DNA of 64,000 nt from Bradyrhizobium macuxiense (GTDB lineage Bacteria; Pseudomonadota; Alphaproteobacteria; Rhizobiales; Xanthobacteraceae): assembly GCF_007993935.1 (NCBI RefSeq), contig NZ_VITY01000010.1, forward strand, positions 165,725 to 229,724, given 5' to 3'. Under the pieces are notes generated by a model. The model saw only the letters and a program-made list of their open reading frames with translations, was not told the DNA's origin and did no database searches. Position numbers and translations under genes: made by a program. Shown in pieces: positions 1 to 9,682 of the stretch; position 1 is the stretch's first letter; each line of letters opens with the position of its first letter.

Positions 1-360
1 CTCGTTGCCGAGGGGATCGTCAGCGCCGCCGACGTCGACACCGCCCTGTGCTGGGGGCCTGGCCTGCGCTGGGGTATCATGGGCAACATGATGCTCAATC
101 ATCTCGGCGGTGGTCCGGGCGGCATCGAGCAATTCCTCGAGCAGTTCACTGGACCGATGACAGCCTGGTGGAAGACCCTAGGGTCCCCCGAGATGACTCC
201 CGCGGTACAAAGGAAGCTCATCGACAGCGTGTACGCCGAAGTCGGACCGCGGACCATCGGAGAGCTTGAGGCCGAGCGAGACGACATTCTGCTCGGACTG
301 CTCGAATTACGCACCAAGCGTTCGGAGGCGCTCTGGCCAACACAAGTCGCAACCGAGTAG
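1..360 (+). CDS. 3-hydroxyacyl-CoA dehydrogenase, C-terminal part (partial)
   Basis: The reading frame is open from base 1 and ends at a TAG at 358-360, so only about the last 119 residues are present; the NAD-binding Rossmann half lies outside the window. The visible part has the helical C-terminal substrate domain of the 3-hydroxyacyl-CoA / L-carnitine dehydrogenase family: a GPGLRWGIMGN segment at residues 20-30, then a NHLGGG.GGI stretch and a FTGPMTAWWK segment. The family oxidises a 3-hydroxy group with NAD+. That family is clear; whether the substrate is carnitine, 3-hydroxybutyryl-CoA or another acid cannot be decided from this half. Internal ATG codons at 79 and 88 are not starts because the homology begins upstream. 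The following 296 bases up to the tRNA hold no gene I can support. Confidence 0.8.
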   Translation, partial: LVAEGIVSAADVDTALCWGPGLRWGIMGNMMLNHLGGGPGGIEQFLEQFTGPMTAWWKTLGSPEMTPAVQRKLIDSVYAEVGPRTIGELEAERDDILLGLLELRTKRSEALWPTQVATE

Positions 361-656
361 CGAGGCAGTTCTTGGGCCTGCTGAACTCATCGCGGCGGAG
401 CCGTGGCCGAGCCAAACATCGGTCTTCAGTAGCCGCGACCCTTGTGCGGGCACAGTTTGTCTCTTGCGCCCGCTTGGGCCGCGCCGAGAGTCCGCTTTGC
501 TCGCCCCGATATCCGATCTTACGACGCGCATCGGTTCGATCTGTGCCAATTGATCTGCGCGCTGTACCTGATGGCGAGAGAAACGAAGGAAAGGGCGTGG
601 ATGAGGAGCTAATGCGAGGGCGAAGAACCAAAAAAATATAATAGAATCAATTCTTA

Positions 657-746
657 TGGCGGAGAGAGTGGGATTCGAACCCACGGTACGGTTTCCCGCA
701 CACACGCTTTCCAAGCGTGCGCCTTAAGCCACTCGGCCATCTCTCC
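657..746 (-). tRNA. tRNA-Ser (anticodon GGA), CCA encoded
   Basis: On the minus strand a 90-nt cloverleaf begins GGAGAGAUGGCCGAGUGG and ends with GGUUCGAAUCCC followed by the matching acceptor strand, discriminator G and an encoded CCA (659-657). The 7-nt anticodon loop UUGGAAA gives anticodon GGA, reading UCC/UCU serine codons. A long variable arm with a GUGCGG/CCGUAC stem, the mark of class II tRNAs such as Ser, supports the identity. Confidence 0.97.
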
Positions 747-1026
747 GGGAGGCCTCTCTTGAAGGGCTGAGGCGGATTTTGCAAGGGAGCGCGGGGCCGG
801 AGCGCGAAATTTCCCCAATTGATTGAAAATATTGGGTAAATCCGCGCTGGTCGCGGCCGTGCCCGGCCGCCTCGCGGTCTTATTTGTTCGATTTTGGAGG
901 GTGGCCGGCCAGAGGCAGGCACAAATCAGGCGATGCGGCCGAATGCTCCGTAGTGAAAGCCGGACTGCTCCGGTTACACCTGTCACGGGAATGCTGATCT
1001 ATCAGTCACCAGCGCGACGCATTCGG

Positions 1027-1147
1027 CGTCGTCCTGGCGAAAGCCAGGACCCATTACCCCAGCCGGTCGCTGCTACGCGACGCCGGGGCCGCGATCCCTT
1101 TCACAATCCGACACGGTGGTTATGGGTCCTGGCTTTCGCCAGGACGG
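1027..1147. repeat. intergenic palindromic repeat, family A copy 1
   Basis: Arms CCTGGCGAAAGCCAGGACCC and its reverse complement lie at both ends of a 121-bp unit, so the transcript would fold into a long hairpin with each arm itself a small hairpin. Related copies occur at 5873, 21149, 48101, 56877 and twice after 63611. This copy lies in a 559-bp gene-free stretch (747-1305) between the tRNA and the end of otsA; I see nothing else in that stretch. Confidence 0.85.
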
Positions 1148-1305
1148 CTCGCGTGAAGGGTTGAGCGCGCACTCCGACGTCATCGCCTAGCTCGATGGCA
1201 CCGAGCAAGCTGTCTGACAGGTGAACGGACGGCAGCCGACGATGCAGCGCGCAGGACAGCCGCTGACACGCCCATCCTGCGATGCGATCGCGACCCGGCG
1301 CTCGC

Positions 1306-2757
1306 TCAGTGATAGCGCGCGGCAAAATCCGCCGTGCGGCGCGGCCACAGGGTTGGTGGCTCCGGCAGCGCCGCGGCACCCGCATTGTGCGTATCCTGCA
1401 GCGCCTCGATGAAATCGGCGAACCATTGCTGGATGGTGCCGCTGTTGAGCTTCTCCATCATCGCTTCCCAGCGCATCCGCCGCTCGGTCAGCGGCATCGC
1501 GAGCGCGGTCGCCAGCGTGCGCGCCATGCCGTCGATGTCGTGCGGATTGACCAGCAGTGCGGCGTCGAGCTCGTTCGCCGCGCCTGCGAATTTCGACAGC
1601 ACCAGCACGCCGGGATCGGCCGGATTCTGCGCGGCGACATATTCCTTGGCGACGAGGTTCATGCCGTCCTGCAGCGGCGTCACCACGCCGACCTGCGCGG
1701 TGCGATAGAGCCCCGCGAGCACGCCTTGGCCAAAGCCCTTGTTGAGATAGCGGATCGGCGTCCAGTCCACCTCGCCATGCACGCCGTTGACGTCGGTGAC
1801 GAGTTTCGCCACCTCGCTCGCGAGATTGCCATAGGCCTCGATCGCGCCGCGCGAGGGCGTTGCGATCTGCAGCAGCGACACCGAACGCTTCAGCGTCGGG
1901 TGCAGCGTCCACATCTTGTCGAACGCCTTGATGCGGTTGACCAGACCCTTGGAATAGTCGAGCCGGTCGACGCCGATCGCAAGCTTCTCGCCGTTGAGGC
2001 TGCGCCGCAGCCGCATCACGTCGGGATGCGTCATCGCCTTGGTGGCCTGCTGCGCGAACTTGTCGGGATCGATGCCGATCGGAAACACCGCGGCGCGGGT
2101 GCGGCCGAACGGCGAATTGATCACGCCGTCGCGCACCTCGAAATCGAGATCGTGCTGCACATAGCTCAGGAAGTTGTCGCAGTCCTCATCGGTCTGGAAG
2201 CCGATCAGGTCATAGGACAGCATCGCCTCGATCAGCTCACGATGATTGGGCACGCCTGCGATCACCGCGCGCGCCGGCCACGGCGTGTGCAGGAAGAAGC
2301 CGATCGGCTGCGTGACGCCGAGATCGCGCAGCTCCGCGCCGAGCGCGAGGAAATGATAGTCCTGGATCCAGAACACGGAATCCGGCTTGCGGAAGCGCAG
2401 CAGCGCCCGCGCCATGAACGCGTTCACTTCGCGGTAGCTCGTGTAATCCTCGTGCGAGGCACGAATCAGATCGGCGCGCGAATGCATCGCGGGCCACAGC
2501 GCCGAATTGGCAAAGCCTTCATAGTAGCCGCCATAATGCGCGGCCGGCAGATCGAGCATCGCCAGCGCACCTGCACCGAGAGCTTCGACCTCTGCAAAAG
2601 GTTCCTTCAGGTTCCCGTCGCGGACCCGTCCGCTGGAACCAACCCATATTGCCCCTGTCTTCTCCACCACCGGCAACAATGCCGCTGCAAGCCCCCCCGT
2701 CATGGGTTCATTGGGTTTTCCGCGCGAGACGCGGTTCGATACGACGACGAGGTTCAC
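1306..2757 (-). CDS. otsA: trehalose-6-phosphate synthase
   Basis: A 483-residue glycosyltransferase family 20 enzyme that joins UDP-glucose and glucose 6-phosphate into trehalose 6-phosphate in the cytoplasm. Visible family motifs are SNRVS (residues 7-11), GGL (21-23), WIQDYHF (130-136), HTPWP (157-161), VDRLDYSKG (263-271) and DGMNLVAKE (364-372), the last binding the nucleotide sugar. Length is normal for OtsA. It is the last gene of a minus-strand set MFS - otsB - otsA, with a 201-bp gap after otsB, so it may also have its own promoter. Trehalose made here would serve osmotic and desiccation protection. Confidence 0.96.
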   Translation of the reverse strand: MNLVVVSNRVSRGKPNEPMTGGLAAALLPVVEKTGAIWVGSSGRVRDGNLKEPFAEVEALGAGALAMLDLPAAHYGGYYEGFANSALWPAMHSRADLIRASHEDYTSYREVNAFMARALLRFRKPDSVFWIQDYHFLALGAELRDLGVTQPIGFFLHTPWPARAVIAGVPNHRELIEAMLSYDLIGFQTDEDCDNFLSYVQHDLDFEVRDGVINSPFGRTRAAVFPIGIDPDKFAQQATKAMTHPDVMRLRRSLNGEKLAIGVDRLDYSKGLVNRIKAFDKMWTLHPTLKRSVSLLQIATPSRGAIEAYGNLASEVAKLVTDVNGVHGEVDWTPIRYLNKGFGQGVLAGLYRTAQVGVVTPLQDGMNLVAKEYVAAQNPADPGVLVLSKFAGAANELDAALLVNPHDIDGMARTLATALAMPLTERRMRWEAMMEKLNSGTIQQWFADFIEALQDTHNAGAAALPEPPTLWPRRTADFAARYH

Positions 2758-2958
2758 CAGGTCCCCTCCTGTTGGTCAACTCGCGTATTAACAACCATTC
2801 ATCAAGATGGTTCCGGATCAAAAAATCTCCCAATTGAAACCAAATTCTGGCAAACACCTGCGGAACTCGCGGGAACTCGCGAAAAGAAAAATGCGCGCGA
2901 GATCGCGCACGCGACGCAAAAGCACCGCATTCGATTCGGCTGCAATGAAAGTGACTCG

Positions 2959-3792
2959 TTAGGACAGACTCGCGTCCCTATCATCTTCGAGCAGCCGCGC
3001 GAGAAACGCGCGCACATCGCTCGGCCCGTCGAAATGTCCGGCGACACCGGTCGCACGACGCCCAACGGAGAATGCGAGCCCCTCATAGTCAGGCATGATC
3101 GCGAACACCGTCTCGTCGGTGACGTCGTCGCCGATGAAGAACGGACGGCGTCCCCTGAACGGCTCATGCGTCATCAGCTCGAGCACGCCGGTTGCCTTGG
3201 TGAAGCCGGAATGCTTGATCTCGCAGACACTCTTGCCCGGCAGCACCTCGATCGGCGCGTTCGGCAACTCGGCGCGGATCAGCGACACCGCTTCATAGAT
3301 CGCCTTCTCTGCTTGCGGCGCTAGCCGATAATGCAGCGCCAGCGAGTAACCCTTGTCTTCGAGCAGAATGCCGGGGCTGAGCTTTGCGATCGCGGCAAGG
3401 CGCCGCTTCAATTCCTTGTCGAGCGGCGGCGCGTGCGCGGCGACCGCCTCGCTATCCGGCTGCAGCCGCATCTCGGCGCCATGGCCGCCGATCGCGGGGA
3501 ATACTTCCGGTGCGAAGATCAGGTCGATGTCATTGAGCGAGCGCCCGCTGACGAGCGCCAGCGCGCCGCCCGTGCGCTCATGCAGTTGCCTCAGCGTGGT
3601 CGCGAGCTCCGGCGGCACCCACACCTCGCGCGGGGTCGGTGCGAGATCGAGCAGGGTGCCGTCGATGTCGAGCAGCACCGCGGTCCGATCCAGCGGCGGA
3701 ATCAGCGACGCCGGCGCCGGCACGCTGCCGGTCGTCGCGTCAGGGGTGATGTCATCATCCAGGGGCATTTCAGCTACGTCATGCTTCGTCAT
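2959..3792 (-). CDS. otsB: trehalose-6-phosphate phosphatase
   Basis: A 277-residue HAD-superfamily phosphatase that removes phosphate from trehalose 6-phosphate. HAD motif I is LDIDGTL (residues 41-47, nucleophile Asp42), SGR at 82-84 is motif II, and GDDVTDE at 221-227 is motif IV, the classic OtsB signature. The start at 3792 is preceded by a GGAG about 7 nt upstream that lies in the end of the MFS gene; the two genes are only 3 nt apart, so they are probably co-transcribed and translationally coupled. Confidence 0.95.
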   Translation of the reverse strand: MTKHDVAEMPLDDDITPDATTGSVPAPASLIPPLDRTAVLLDIDGTLLDLAPTPREVWVPPELATTLRQLHERTGGALALVSGRSLNDIDLIFAPEVFPAIGGHGAEMRLQPDSEAVAAHAPPLDKELKRRLAAIAKLSPGILLEDKGYSLALHYRLAPQAEKAIYEAVSLIRAELPNAPIEVLPGKSVCEIKHSGFTKATGVLELMTHEPFRGRRPFFIGDDVTDETVFAIMPDYEGLAFSVGRRATGVAGHFDGPSDVRAFLARLLEDDRDASLS

Positions 3793-3795
3793 AGT

Positions 3796-5289
3796 CTACT
3801 CCACAAATGCCAAAGGCCGCGCGACGGATTCGAGCGATTTTCGCTCGGCCGCGACGGCATAGCGCCATGCGACGGCTGCGGCGACCAACATGAGTGCCGA
3901 CCCCAGGAGGTAGCCGGCGAAGACGCTGTTGCGCGATCCGGTGTCGATCAGCACGCCGAACAGCGCCGGTCCAATCACGCCGCCGATGCCGGTGCCGACG
4001 GCATAGAAGACGGCGATGGCAAGCGCGCGGACCTCCAGCGGAAACGTCTCGCTGACGGTGAGATAGGCGGCGCTTGCCGCAGGCGAAGCGAAGAAGAAGA
4101 TCACCATCCAGGCGATGGTCTGGGTCTGCGCACTGAACACGCCGATCGAGAACAGATAGCCGGACAACGCGAGCAGCACGCCCGACACGGCGTAGGTCAG
4201 CACGATCATGGTGCGGCGGCCCAGCGTGTCGAACAGGCGGCCGAGCAGCAGCGGCCCGAGGAAGTTGCCGGCGGCGAAGGGGAGGATGTACCAGCCGACA
4301 TTGCTGGCGGCGATACCGAAGAAATCGGTCAGGATCAGCGCGAAGGTGAAGAAGATCGCATTGTAGAAGAATGCCTGCGCGGCCATCAGCGTCAGCCCGA
4401 CCAGCGAGCGCTGCCGGTAGGTGGAGAACAGCGTCACCGCGACCTCGCGCAGCGGCGTGTGATCGCGCATCCGAAGCTTGATCTTGTCAAAGTCTTCACT
4501 CGACTGTTCGTGGCCGAGCACGGAAGTCTCGATACCGGCGACGATCTTGTGGGCCTCGTCGGGACGGCCATGGATCATCAGCCAGCGCGGGCTTTCCGGG
4601 ATCCACATCCGCATCAACAGCACGACGAGGCCGAGGACCGCGCCGGTGAAGTAAGCAATCCGCCAGCCATGGTCAGGCGCAAGGAACGCGGGATCGAGCA
4701 GCACGATCGCGCTCACCGCACCGATCGCCGCACCGATCCAGAAGCTGCCGTTGATGACGAGATCGGTCCAGCCGCGATAGCGCGCCGGCACCAGCTCCTG
4801 GATAGTCGAATTGATCGCGGTGTATTCGCCGCCGATGCCGGCGCCGGTAAGGAAACGAAACAGCGCATAGCTTGCGATATTCCACGACAGCGCGGTCGCA
4901 GCCGTCGCCGAGAGATACACCGCGAGTGTGATGAAGAACAGCTTCTTGCGGCCGATCCGGTCGGTGAGCCAGCCGAAGCCGAGCGCGCCGAGCACGGCGC
5001 CGGCGAGATAGGCGCTGCTGGCGAGCCCGACATCTGCGTTGGAGAAGCTCATTGTCGAGCTCTCCTTCAGCGCACCCGACAACGCGCCGGCCAGCGTCAC
5101 TTCGAGCCCGTCGAGAATCCAGGTGATGCCGAGCGCCAGCACGACGCGGGTGTGAAAACCGCTCCAGCTGAGATTGTCGAGCCGGACCGGGATCGAGGTC
5201 TCGATGATGCGGTCGTCATTCCCTGCATCCAGCGACGCCGTCCTGCCCGCCGTAGTCGCAGAGCTTACCTGTGTCTGCTGCAAATTCAT
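3796..5289 (-). CDS. MFS transporter, sugar/metabolite-proton symporter type
   Basis: A 497-residue polytopic protein of the major facilitator superfamily with about 12 membrane helices. The loop 2-3 signature GWLTDRIGRKK (about residues 106-116), and the first-helix stretch ITWILDGLEVT, place it with sugar- or organic-acid symporters. A long cytoplasmic N-terminus of about 45 residues precedes the first helix. The frame stays open far upstream to 5718, but that part runs antisense through the DUF3175 gene and is not membrane-like, so I take the ATG at 5289. Its tight spacing to otsB suggests a link with trehalose or osmolyte metabolism, but the substrate is not readable. Confidence 0.85.
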   Translation of the reverse strand: MNLQQTQVSSATTAGRTASLDAGNDDRIIETSIPVRLDNLSWSGFHTRVVLALGITWILDGLEVTLAGALSGALKESSTMSFSNADVGLASSAYLAGAVLGALGFGWLTDRIGRKKLFFITLAVYLSATAATALSWNIASYALFRFLTGAGIGGEYTAINSTIQELVPARYRGWTDLVINGSFWIGAAIGAVSAIVLLDPAFLAPDHGWRIAYFTGAVLGLVVLLMRMWIPESPRWLMIHGRPDEAHKIVAGIETSVLGHEQSSEDFDKIKLRMRDHTPLREVAVTLFSTYRQRSLVGLTLMAAQAFFYNAIFFTFALILTDFFGIAASNVGWYILPFAAGNFLGPLLLGRLFDTLGRRTMIVLTYAVSGVLLALSGYLFSIGVFSAQTQTIAWMVIFFFASPAASAAYLTVSETFPLEVRALAIAVFYAVGTGIGGVIGPALFGVLIDTGSRNSVFAGYLLGSALMLVAAAVAWRYAVAAERKSLESVARPLAFVE

Positions 5290-5473
5290 CAGATTGGACC
5301 AATGAGAAAATCCCCGGAACGGTGCGTTCCAAGGTTCTCCCTCCCAGGATTGCGGCAAACGGAGTGCCCGCCACGCGATGTCAACGCCGCAGGCCGGCAA
5401 GGGTTCCCGCAATGCGGGATAGGAACCGCGACCGCGGCGGACTGTTCTCGGCTGAAAATCCACGGAGCTATCG

Positions 5474-5854
5474 ATGGCCGCACACAAGAAAGCAACCCGC
5501 AAGACGGCGAGAAAATCGGCACGAAAATCGACCGCGCGATCCACGAGCACCGCACGCCGCAAGCGTGGAGCGAAGACAAAAACCTCGAAGCGCTGGTCGC
5601 AACGGGTGACAAAAGAGAGCGACGCGCTCGACCTCAAGCGCGGCGTGTTCAAGCAAACCAGTGCGAAGAAGATCGCGGCCTCGCTGAAACAATCCGCCGA
5701 GCACAGCACGCGGCGCAAGAGCGGCGCCTATCGTTCCGCGCTGTCGATGCTGACCTTCTACATCAACCGCGCCGGCAAGACGCTGCCGAAGACCGAACGG
5801 TCACGGCTGGAGCGCGCCAAGGCCGAATTGAAGCATCAGTTCGGGCGCGACTGA
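5474..5854 (+). CDS. DUF3175 family small basic protein
   Basis: A 126-residue, very Lys/Arg-rich protein. The first 40 residues are a low-complexity KKATRKTARKSARKS-type tail reminiscent of histone H1-like DNA-binding tails; the rest (SDALDLKRGVFKQTSAKKIAASLKQSAE, then FYINRAGKTL) matches the DUF3175 domain as I know it. Function is unknown; DNA binding is only an inference from charge. It is divergent from the MFS-otsBA set, with 184 bp between the starts, and convergent with the chemoreceptor gene. Confidence 0.8.
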   Translation: MAAHKKATRKTARKSARKSTARSTSTARRKRGAKTKTSKRWSQRVTKESDALDLKRGVFKQTSAKKIAASLKQSAEHSTRRKSGAYRSALSMLTFYINRAGKTLPKTERSRLERAKAELKHQFGRD

Positions 5855-5872
5855 TTTTGTCGTCCCGACTGC

Positions 5873-5991
5873 CGTCGTCCTGGCGAAAGCCAGGACCCAT
5901 TACCACTACTGTCTATTGGTGTAGGGACAACTCGCCGCTTGCCCCTTTCGAGGGCCGCAGCGTATGGGTCCTGGCTTTCGCCAGGACGACG
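5873..5991. repeat. intergenic palindromic repeat, family A copy 2
   Basis: Terminal arms CCTGGCGAAAGCCAGGACCC and reverse complement enclose about 80 bp. It fills the gap between the convergent DUF3175 and chemoreceptor genes, a position where it could act as a two-way transcription terminator. Confidence 0.85.
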
Positions 5992-6018
5992 GAGCTGAGA
6001 TTGCGTAGCGCGGCGAGC

Positions 6019-8070
6019 TTACGCCGCGCGGATGTTCGCCATGAAGCGGTCGAGCTCCTCGCGCAACCGCGAGCTTTCGACCGACAGCGAGCGGGCCGAA
6101 TTCAGCACCTCTTCGGAGGCGGCGCCCGTCTCGGTCGCGCCGCGATTGACCTGGGTGACGCTGGATGCCGCTTCCTGGGTGCCTTGCGCGACGTTCTGCA
6201 CGCTGCGCGCGATCTCCTGCGTTGCCGCGCTCTGCTGCTCGACCGAGCTCGCGATGTTGGTCGCGATCCCGGAGATCTGCCCGATCGTGCCGCCGATCTC
6301 CTTGATCGCGGCAACCGATTCCTGTGTCGCGGCCTGCATGCCCGAGATGTGGGTGGAGATCTCGTCGGTGGCTCTGGCGGTCTGGCTCGCCAGCGACTTC
6401 ACCTCGGCGGCGACCACCGCAAAGCCGCGGCCCGCATCGCCGGCGCGCGCGGCCTCGATGGTGGCGTTCAGCGCCAAGAGATTGGTTTGCTCGGCGATCG
6501 CCGTGATCAGCTTGACGACGTCGCCGATCTCCTGTGCGGCGCGCGAGAGCTTGCCGATCCGCGCGTCGGTCTGTTCGGCCTGGCGCACGGCGGAATCGGC
6601 GATCTGGCTGGATTCCTTGGCGCGGCGGCCGATCTCGTCGACCGACGCCGACAATTCCTCGGTCGCGGACGCGACCGATTGCATGTTGCTGGAGGCCTCC
6701 TCGGAGGCGCCCGCGACCTGGCTCGACAGGTTCTGCGTGGTCTCCGCGGTCCGGGTCAGCGTACCGGCTGCGGATTCGAGCTGCACAGCGGACGCCGATA
6801 CGTTGGAGACGATCGAGCCGACGGCGGATTCGAATTCGTCGGCGAAGCGAATGAGCTCGCTGCGTCGCGCGGCGGCGCTCGCCTTGTTCTGCGCTTCCTG
6901 GGTCGCGGCATCGCGCTCGGCCTTGGCTACCGCCTGGACCTTGAACTCTTCCACGGCACCGGCCATCTCGCCGAGCTCGTCGCGACGGCCGAGGCCCGGC
7001 AGCACGACGTCGAAATTACCCGCCGCAAGCTCGCGCATCGCCGCACACATCGCCGCGATCGGCCGCGAAATGCCCTTGCCGAGCAGGAATGCCCAGCCAA
7101 GTCCGAGCACGAAGCTGCCGGCGGCAAGCATCAGGATCAGCCGCTCGGTCTCGCCGATCATCGCATGCGATTCGGTTTCGAGCCGCTTCTGGTCGGCGAG
7201 CAGATCGGACTTCATCGCCGCCGCACCCTGGCTGATGGCAGCCGCGGATTCGGTCATCTCGACGGTCAGTTCGTCGATCGACTTGGCATTGGCGATCAGC
7301 TTGGCGAGCGCCTCGCGGTATTCCTCGAGCAGCGCGGTGATGTCCTTCACGCTCTGGGTGATCCGCTCGTCCTTCGAGGTGATGCCCTTCACCAGATTGT
7401 CGGCGAATTTCAGCCGGGCGAGCGCGCTGGAGGCGACGGTCTTGTCGCCATTGACGACGAAGCTGTTGACGGCGCCGGTGATCGACTGCAGCTGGTCGGC
7501 GACCTTCTTGGCGCCGAACTGGATCGACTGCAGCTCGGAATCGTCGGCATTGCTCGGCAGATCGTCGAGCTTGTAGCGCATCGAGGTCGCGCTGCGGGTC
7601 AGCTTGTTCTGAGCAACCTGCGCGCTCTCGTCCTTGATGCGGACGATCTCGGCAAAGATCTTGGTGAAGGCGCGGAATTCGCGCTCCAGCTTGGTGACCT
7701 GCTCGAGCCGGGCCGGATTGGTGGTGCCCTTCATCGACGCCACGATGGCGTCCTTCAAGCTGGCCTCGGCGGCGAGCGCGGCCTTGGCGTCGTCCTCCTT
7801 GCCGGTCGCGACGTAGTAGCGCGCCAGCGAACGGTAGGAGATCAATTCGCGATCGATGTTGCGGGCAAGATCGGCTTCCGCGACGCTCTGGCGATAGGAG
7901 CCGACACCGGCGGAGACCCGCTCGAAGCCCATATAGGCGAAGCCCATGGTGGCTGCCGAAAGCGCCAGCGTGACGGCAAAGCCGACCATGATCTTGGCGC
8001 GAAATCTGAGGGTTGGGAACCTGATCGACGACGATCGCTTCAGTCCCGGCATTCCAACCCCCGTCTTCAT
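6019..8070 (-). CDS. methyl-accepting chemotaxis protein
   Basis: A 683-residue transmembrane chemoreceptor. After a short basic N-terminus comes a first membrane helix (about residues 27-48), a long helical periplasmic sensor region of roughly 270 residues, a second membrane helix, a HAMP domain (GKGISRPIAAM ...), a coiled-coil signalling domain, and the highly conserved hairpin tip with EQTNLLALNATIEAARAGD. The protein ends FMANIRAA with no NWETF-like CheR/CheB docking tail. The helical sensor region resembles helical-bimodular sensors, which is uncertain. Upstream in-frame GTG at 8082 and ATG at 8052 are alternative starts; none has a strong ribosome site. It stands alone, without che genes nearby. 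Confidence 0.93.
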   Translation of the reverse strand: MKTGVGMPGLKRSSSIRFPTLRFRAKIMVGFAVTLALSAATMGFAYMGFERVSAGVGSYRQSVAEADLARNIDRELISYRSLARYYVATGKEDDAKAALAAEASLKDAIVASMKGTTNPARLEQVTKLEREFRAFTKIFAEIVRIKDESAQVAQNKLTRSATSMRYKLDDLPSNADDSELQSIQFGAKKVADQLQSITGAVNSFVVNGDKTVASSALARLKFADNLVKGITSKDERITQSVKDITALLEEYREALAKLIANAKSIDELTVEMTESAAAISQGAAAMKSDLLADQKRLETESHAMIGETERLILMLAAGSFVLGLGWAFLLGKGISRPIAAMCAAMRELAAGNFDVVLPGLGRRDELGEMAGAVEEFKVQAVAKAERDAATQEAQNKASAAARRSELIRFADEFESAVGSIVSNVSASAVQLESAAGTLTRTAETTQNLSSQVAGASEEASSNMQSVASATEELSASVDEIGRRAKESSQIADSAVRQAEQTDARIGKLSRAAQEIGDVVKLITAIAEQTNLLALNATIEAARAGDAGRGFAVVAAEVKSLASQTARATDEISTHISGMQAATQESVAAIKEIGGTIGQISGIATNIASSVEQQSAATQEIARSVQNVAQGTQEAASSVTQVNRGATETGAASEEVLNSARSLSVESSRLREELDRFMANIRAA

Positions 8071-8220
8071 TCTGAAAACCACGCGAGGGCCGGCAGCAAC
8101 CCGCCCCAGTCCCCGGAGGGCAAAACTAAGGCAGAATCAATAAGGCCCGGTAAATAGGCAGCGGCCGCCGGGTCTCACCGCGGTACTACCTTGGTCGGCC
8201 CGGGGGTACGGGCAAGGTGA

Positions 8221-8248
8221 TTGACGCGGGGGTCCGGCCCGATACTTT
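8221..8248 (+). promoter_or_regulatory. candidate sigma70-type promoter for the FIST/kinase operon
   Basis: TTGACG at 8221-8226 and TACTTT at 8243-8248 are separated by 16 bp, within a 439-bp gene-free region between the chemoreceptor and the FIST gene. If used, the leader before the FIST start would be about 250 nt. This rests on pattern matching only. Confidence 0.3.
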
Positions 8249-8509
8249 AGAACCGGTCAAACCTGTCCCTGCCCGGGCCAGGAGAACACATCGGGAGGTG
8301 TCCCATGTCATCGCGTCGAGCGGCGCCGTTGGCGCTTGCGGCGAACGTAGCTGCCGGCGAAGTGGCCCGGCCAATGGCATTCCCCCTCACGACCTAGAAT
8401 ATAAAGCCGGGCCGGACCGCGAACCTCGCGGCAAGGCGCCGATACTCTTGCGACCCGCGCGGCCGACCGCGCCAAGAAAAGCAAAAAATTCTGGTCAGGG
8501 AGAACGCCT

Positions 8510-9682
8510 TTGGCGAAGCAGAACGGCAGCGCGACCGACAGTATTGTCGTGGTGCAGGCAAAGACCACCGGGCCGCGGGAGGCCGCCGACGAGATCGCGC
8601 GCCAATTGGCGGCGATCGAGCTCGCCATGCTCGTGGTGTTCGTGTCGCCGTTCTATGACCCGCAACAATTCATCGCCGAACTGTCCGGCCGGATGCCCGA
8701 CATCCCGATCTTCGGCTGCACCACGGCGGGCGAATTGTCGCCCGGCGGCTGGGAAGAAGACAGCGTCGTGGCGATGGGCTTCGACGCGGCCGATTTCGTC
8801 ATCGCGGCCCGGCCGCTGTTCGACCTGTCGACGTTTCGGGTCGACCACGGCCGATCGATCTGCACCGAGTTGCAGAGCGAATTCGCGCAGCGCACCGAGC
8901 ATTGCGATCACACCGACGATTCCTTCGGGCTGCTGTTCATCGACGGCATGTGCCAGCGCGAGGAAACCATCATGTCGGCGATCTACGCATCGCTCGGCGA
9001 CATTCCGGTGGTCGGCGGCTCCGCCGGCGACGGCCTGCGCTTCGAGAAGTCCTGGGTGTTCCACGGCGGCGAGGCCCATACCGACGCCGCCGTCCTGATC
9101 CTGATCCGGACCCGGCTGCCGTTCCGGCTGTTCAAGTGCGACCATTTCGAGCCGACCTCGACCAAAATGGTGGTGACCGAGGCCGACATCGAGCACCGCA
9201 TCGTCAAGGAGTTGAATGCCGAGCCGGCCGCGCTGGAATATTCCCGCGCCGTCGGCCTCAGCGACAGCAAGCTCGAACTGTTCTCGTTCGCGGCGCATCC
9301 GGTGCTGGTCCGCGTCGGCGGCGCCTATTATGCGCGGTCGATCCAGCGCACCAATCCCGACGGGTCGCTGCAATTCTTCTGCGCCATCGACGAAGGCATG
9401 GTGCTGACGGTGGCGCGCGAGCGCGACCCGATCGACGTGACGAGCCGCCTGCTCAAGGAGCTGACCGAGGATCTCGGCGAGGTCTCGATGTTCATCGGCT
9501 TCGAATGCGTGCTGCGCCGGCTCGACGTCGAACAGCGCCAGCTGTCGCGGGAGATGTCGGAGCTCTATCGCCGCAACAAAGTGATTGGCTTTCAGACCTA
9601 TGGCGAGCAGTATCGCTCCATGCATGTCAACCAGACGCTGACCGGCATCGCCATCGGCAAGCGGGCTGTCGCGCCGCAATGA
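8510..9682 (+). CDS. FIST-domain sensory protein
   Basis: A 390-residue soluble protein with FIST N (about residues 30-230) and FIST C (about 235-375) domains. Typical segments are PIFGCTTAGELSPGGWEEDSV, GDIPVVGGSAGDGLRFE and the C-terminal IGFECVLRR/RNKVIGFQTYGEQY. FIST modules are thought to bind small ligands and feed signals to kinases or chemoreceptors. The start is a TTG at 8510 with AGGGAGA about 7 nt upstream; no ATG in frame fits. Its stop overlaps the start of the kinase gene (ATGA at 9679-9682), so the two proteins are probably made in matched amounts and act together. It is not fused to the kinase, as FIST often is. Confidence 0.9.
   Translation: MAKQNGSATDSIVVVQAKTTGPREAADEIARQLAAIELAMLVVFVSPFYDPQQFIAELSGRMPDIPIFGCTTAGELSPGGWEEDSVVAMGFDAADFVIAARPLFDLSTFRVDHGRSICTELQSEFAQRTEHCDHTDDSFGLLFIDGMCQREETIMSAIYASLGDIPVVGGSAGDGLRFEKSWVFHGGEAHTDAAVLILIRTRLPFRLFKCDHFEPTSTKMVVTEADIEHRIVKELNAEPAALEYSRAVGLSDSKLELFSFAAHPVLVRVGGAYYARSIQRTNPDGSLQFFCAIDEGMVLTVARERDPIDVTSRLLKELTEDLGEVSMFIGFECVLRRLDVEQRQLSREMSELYRRNKVIGFQTYGEQYRSMHVNQTLTGIAIGKRAVAPQ

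Noticed and set aside
361..656. Possible gene between the first partial gene and the tRNA
   Set aside because: Several overlapping frames exist on both strands but none has a ribosome site or recognisable sequence.
1282..3324. 680-residue plus-strand frame opposite otsA and otsB
   Set aside because: It is antisense to two clear enzymes and its translation is Arg/His-rich low-quality sequence without motifs, the usual shadow of GC-rich coding DNA.
5290..5718. 143-residue N-terminal extension of the MFS frame
   Set aside because: It is not hydrophobic, lies antisense to the DUF3175 gene and has no family resemblance; the start at 5289 gives a normal transporter.
3331..8157. 1608-residue plus-strand frame
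   Set aside because: It runs antisense through otsB, the MFS and chemoreceptor genes and through the DUF3175 gene in another frame; composition (RRR, HRR, QRR) is that of a shadow frame.
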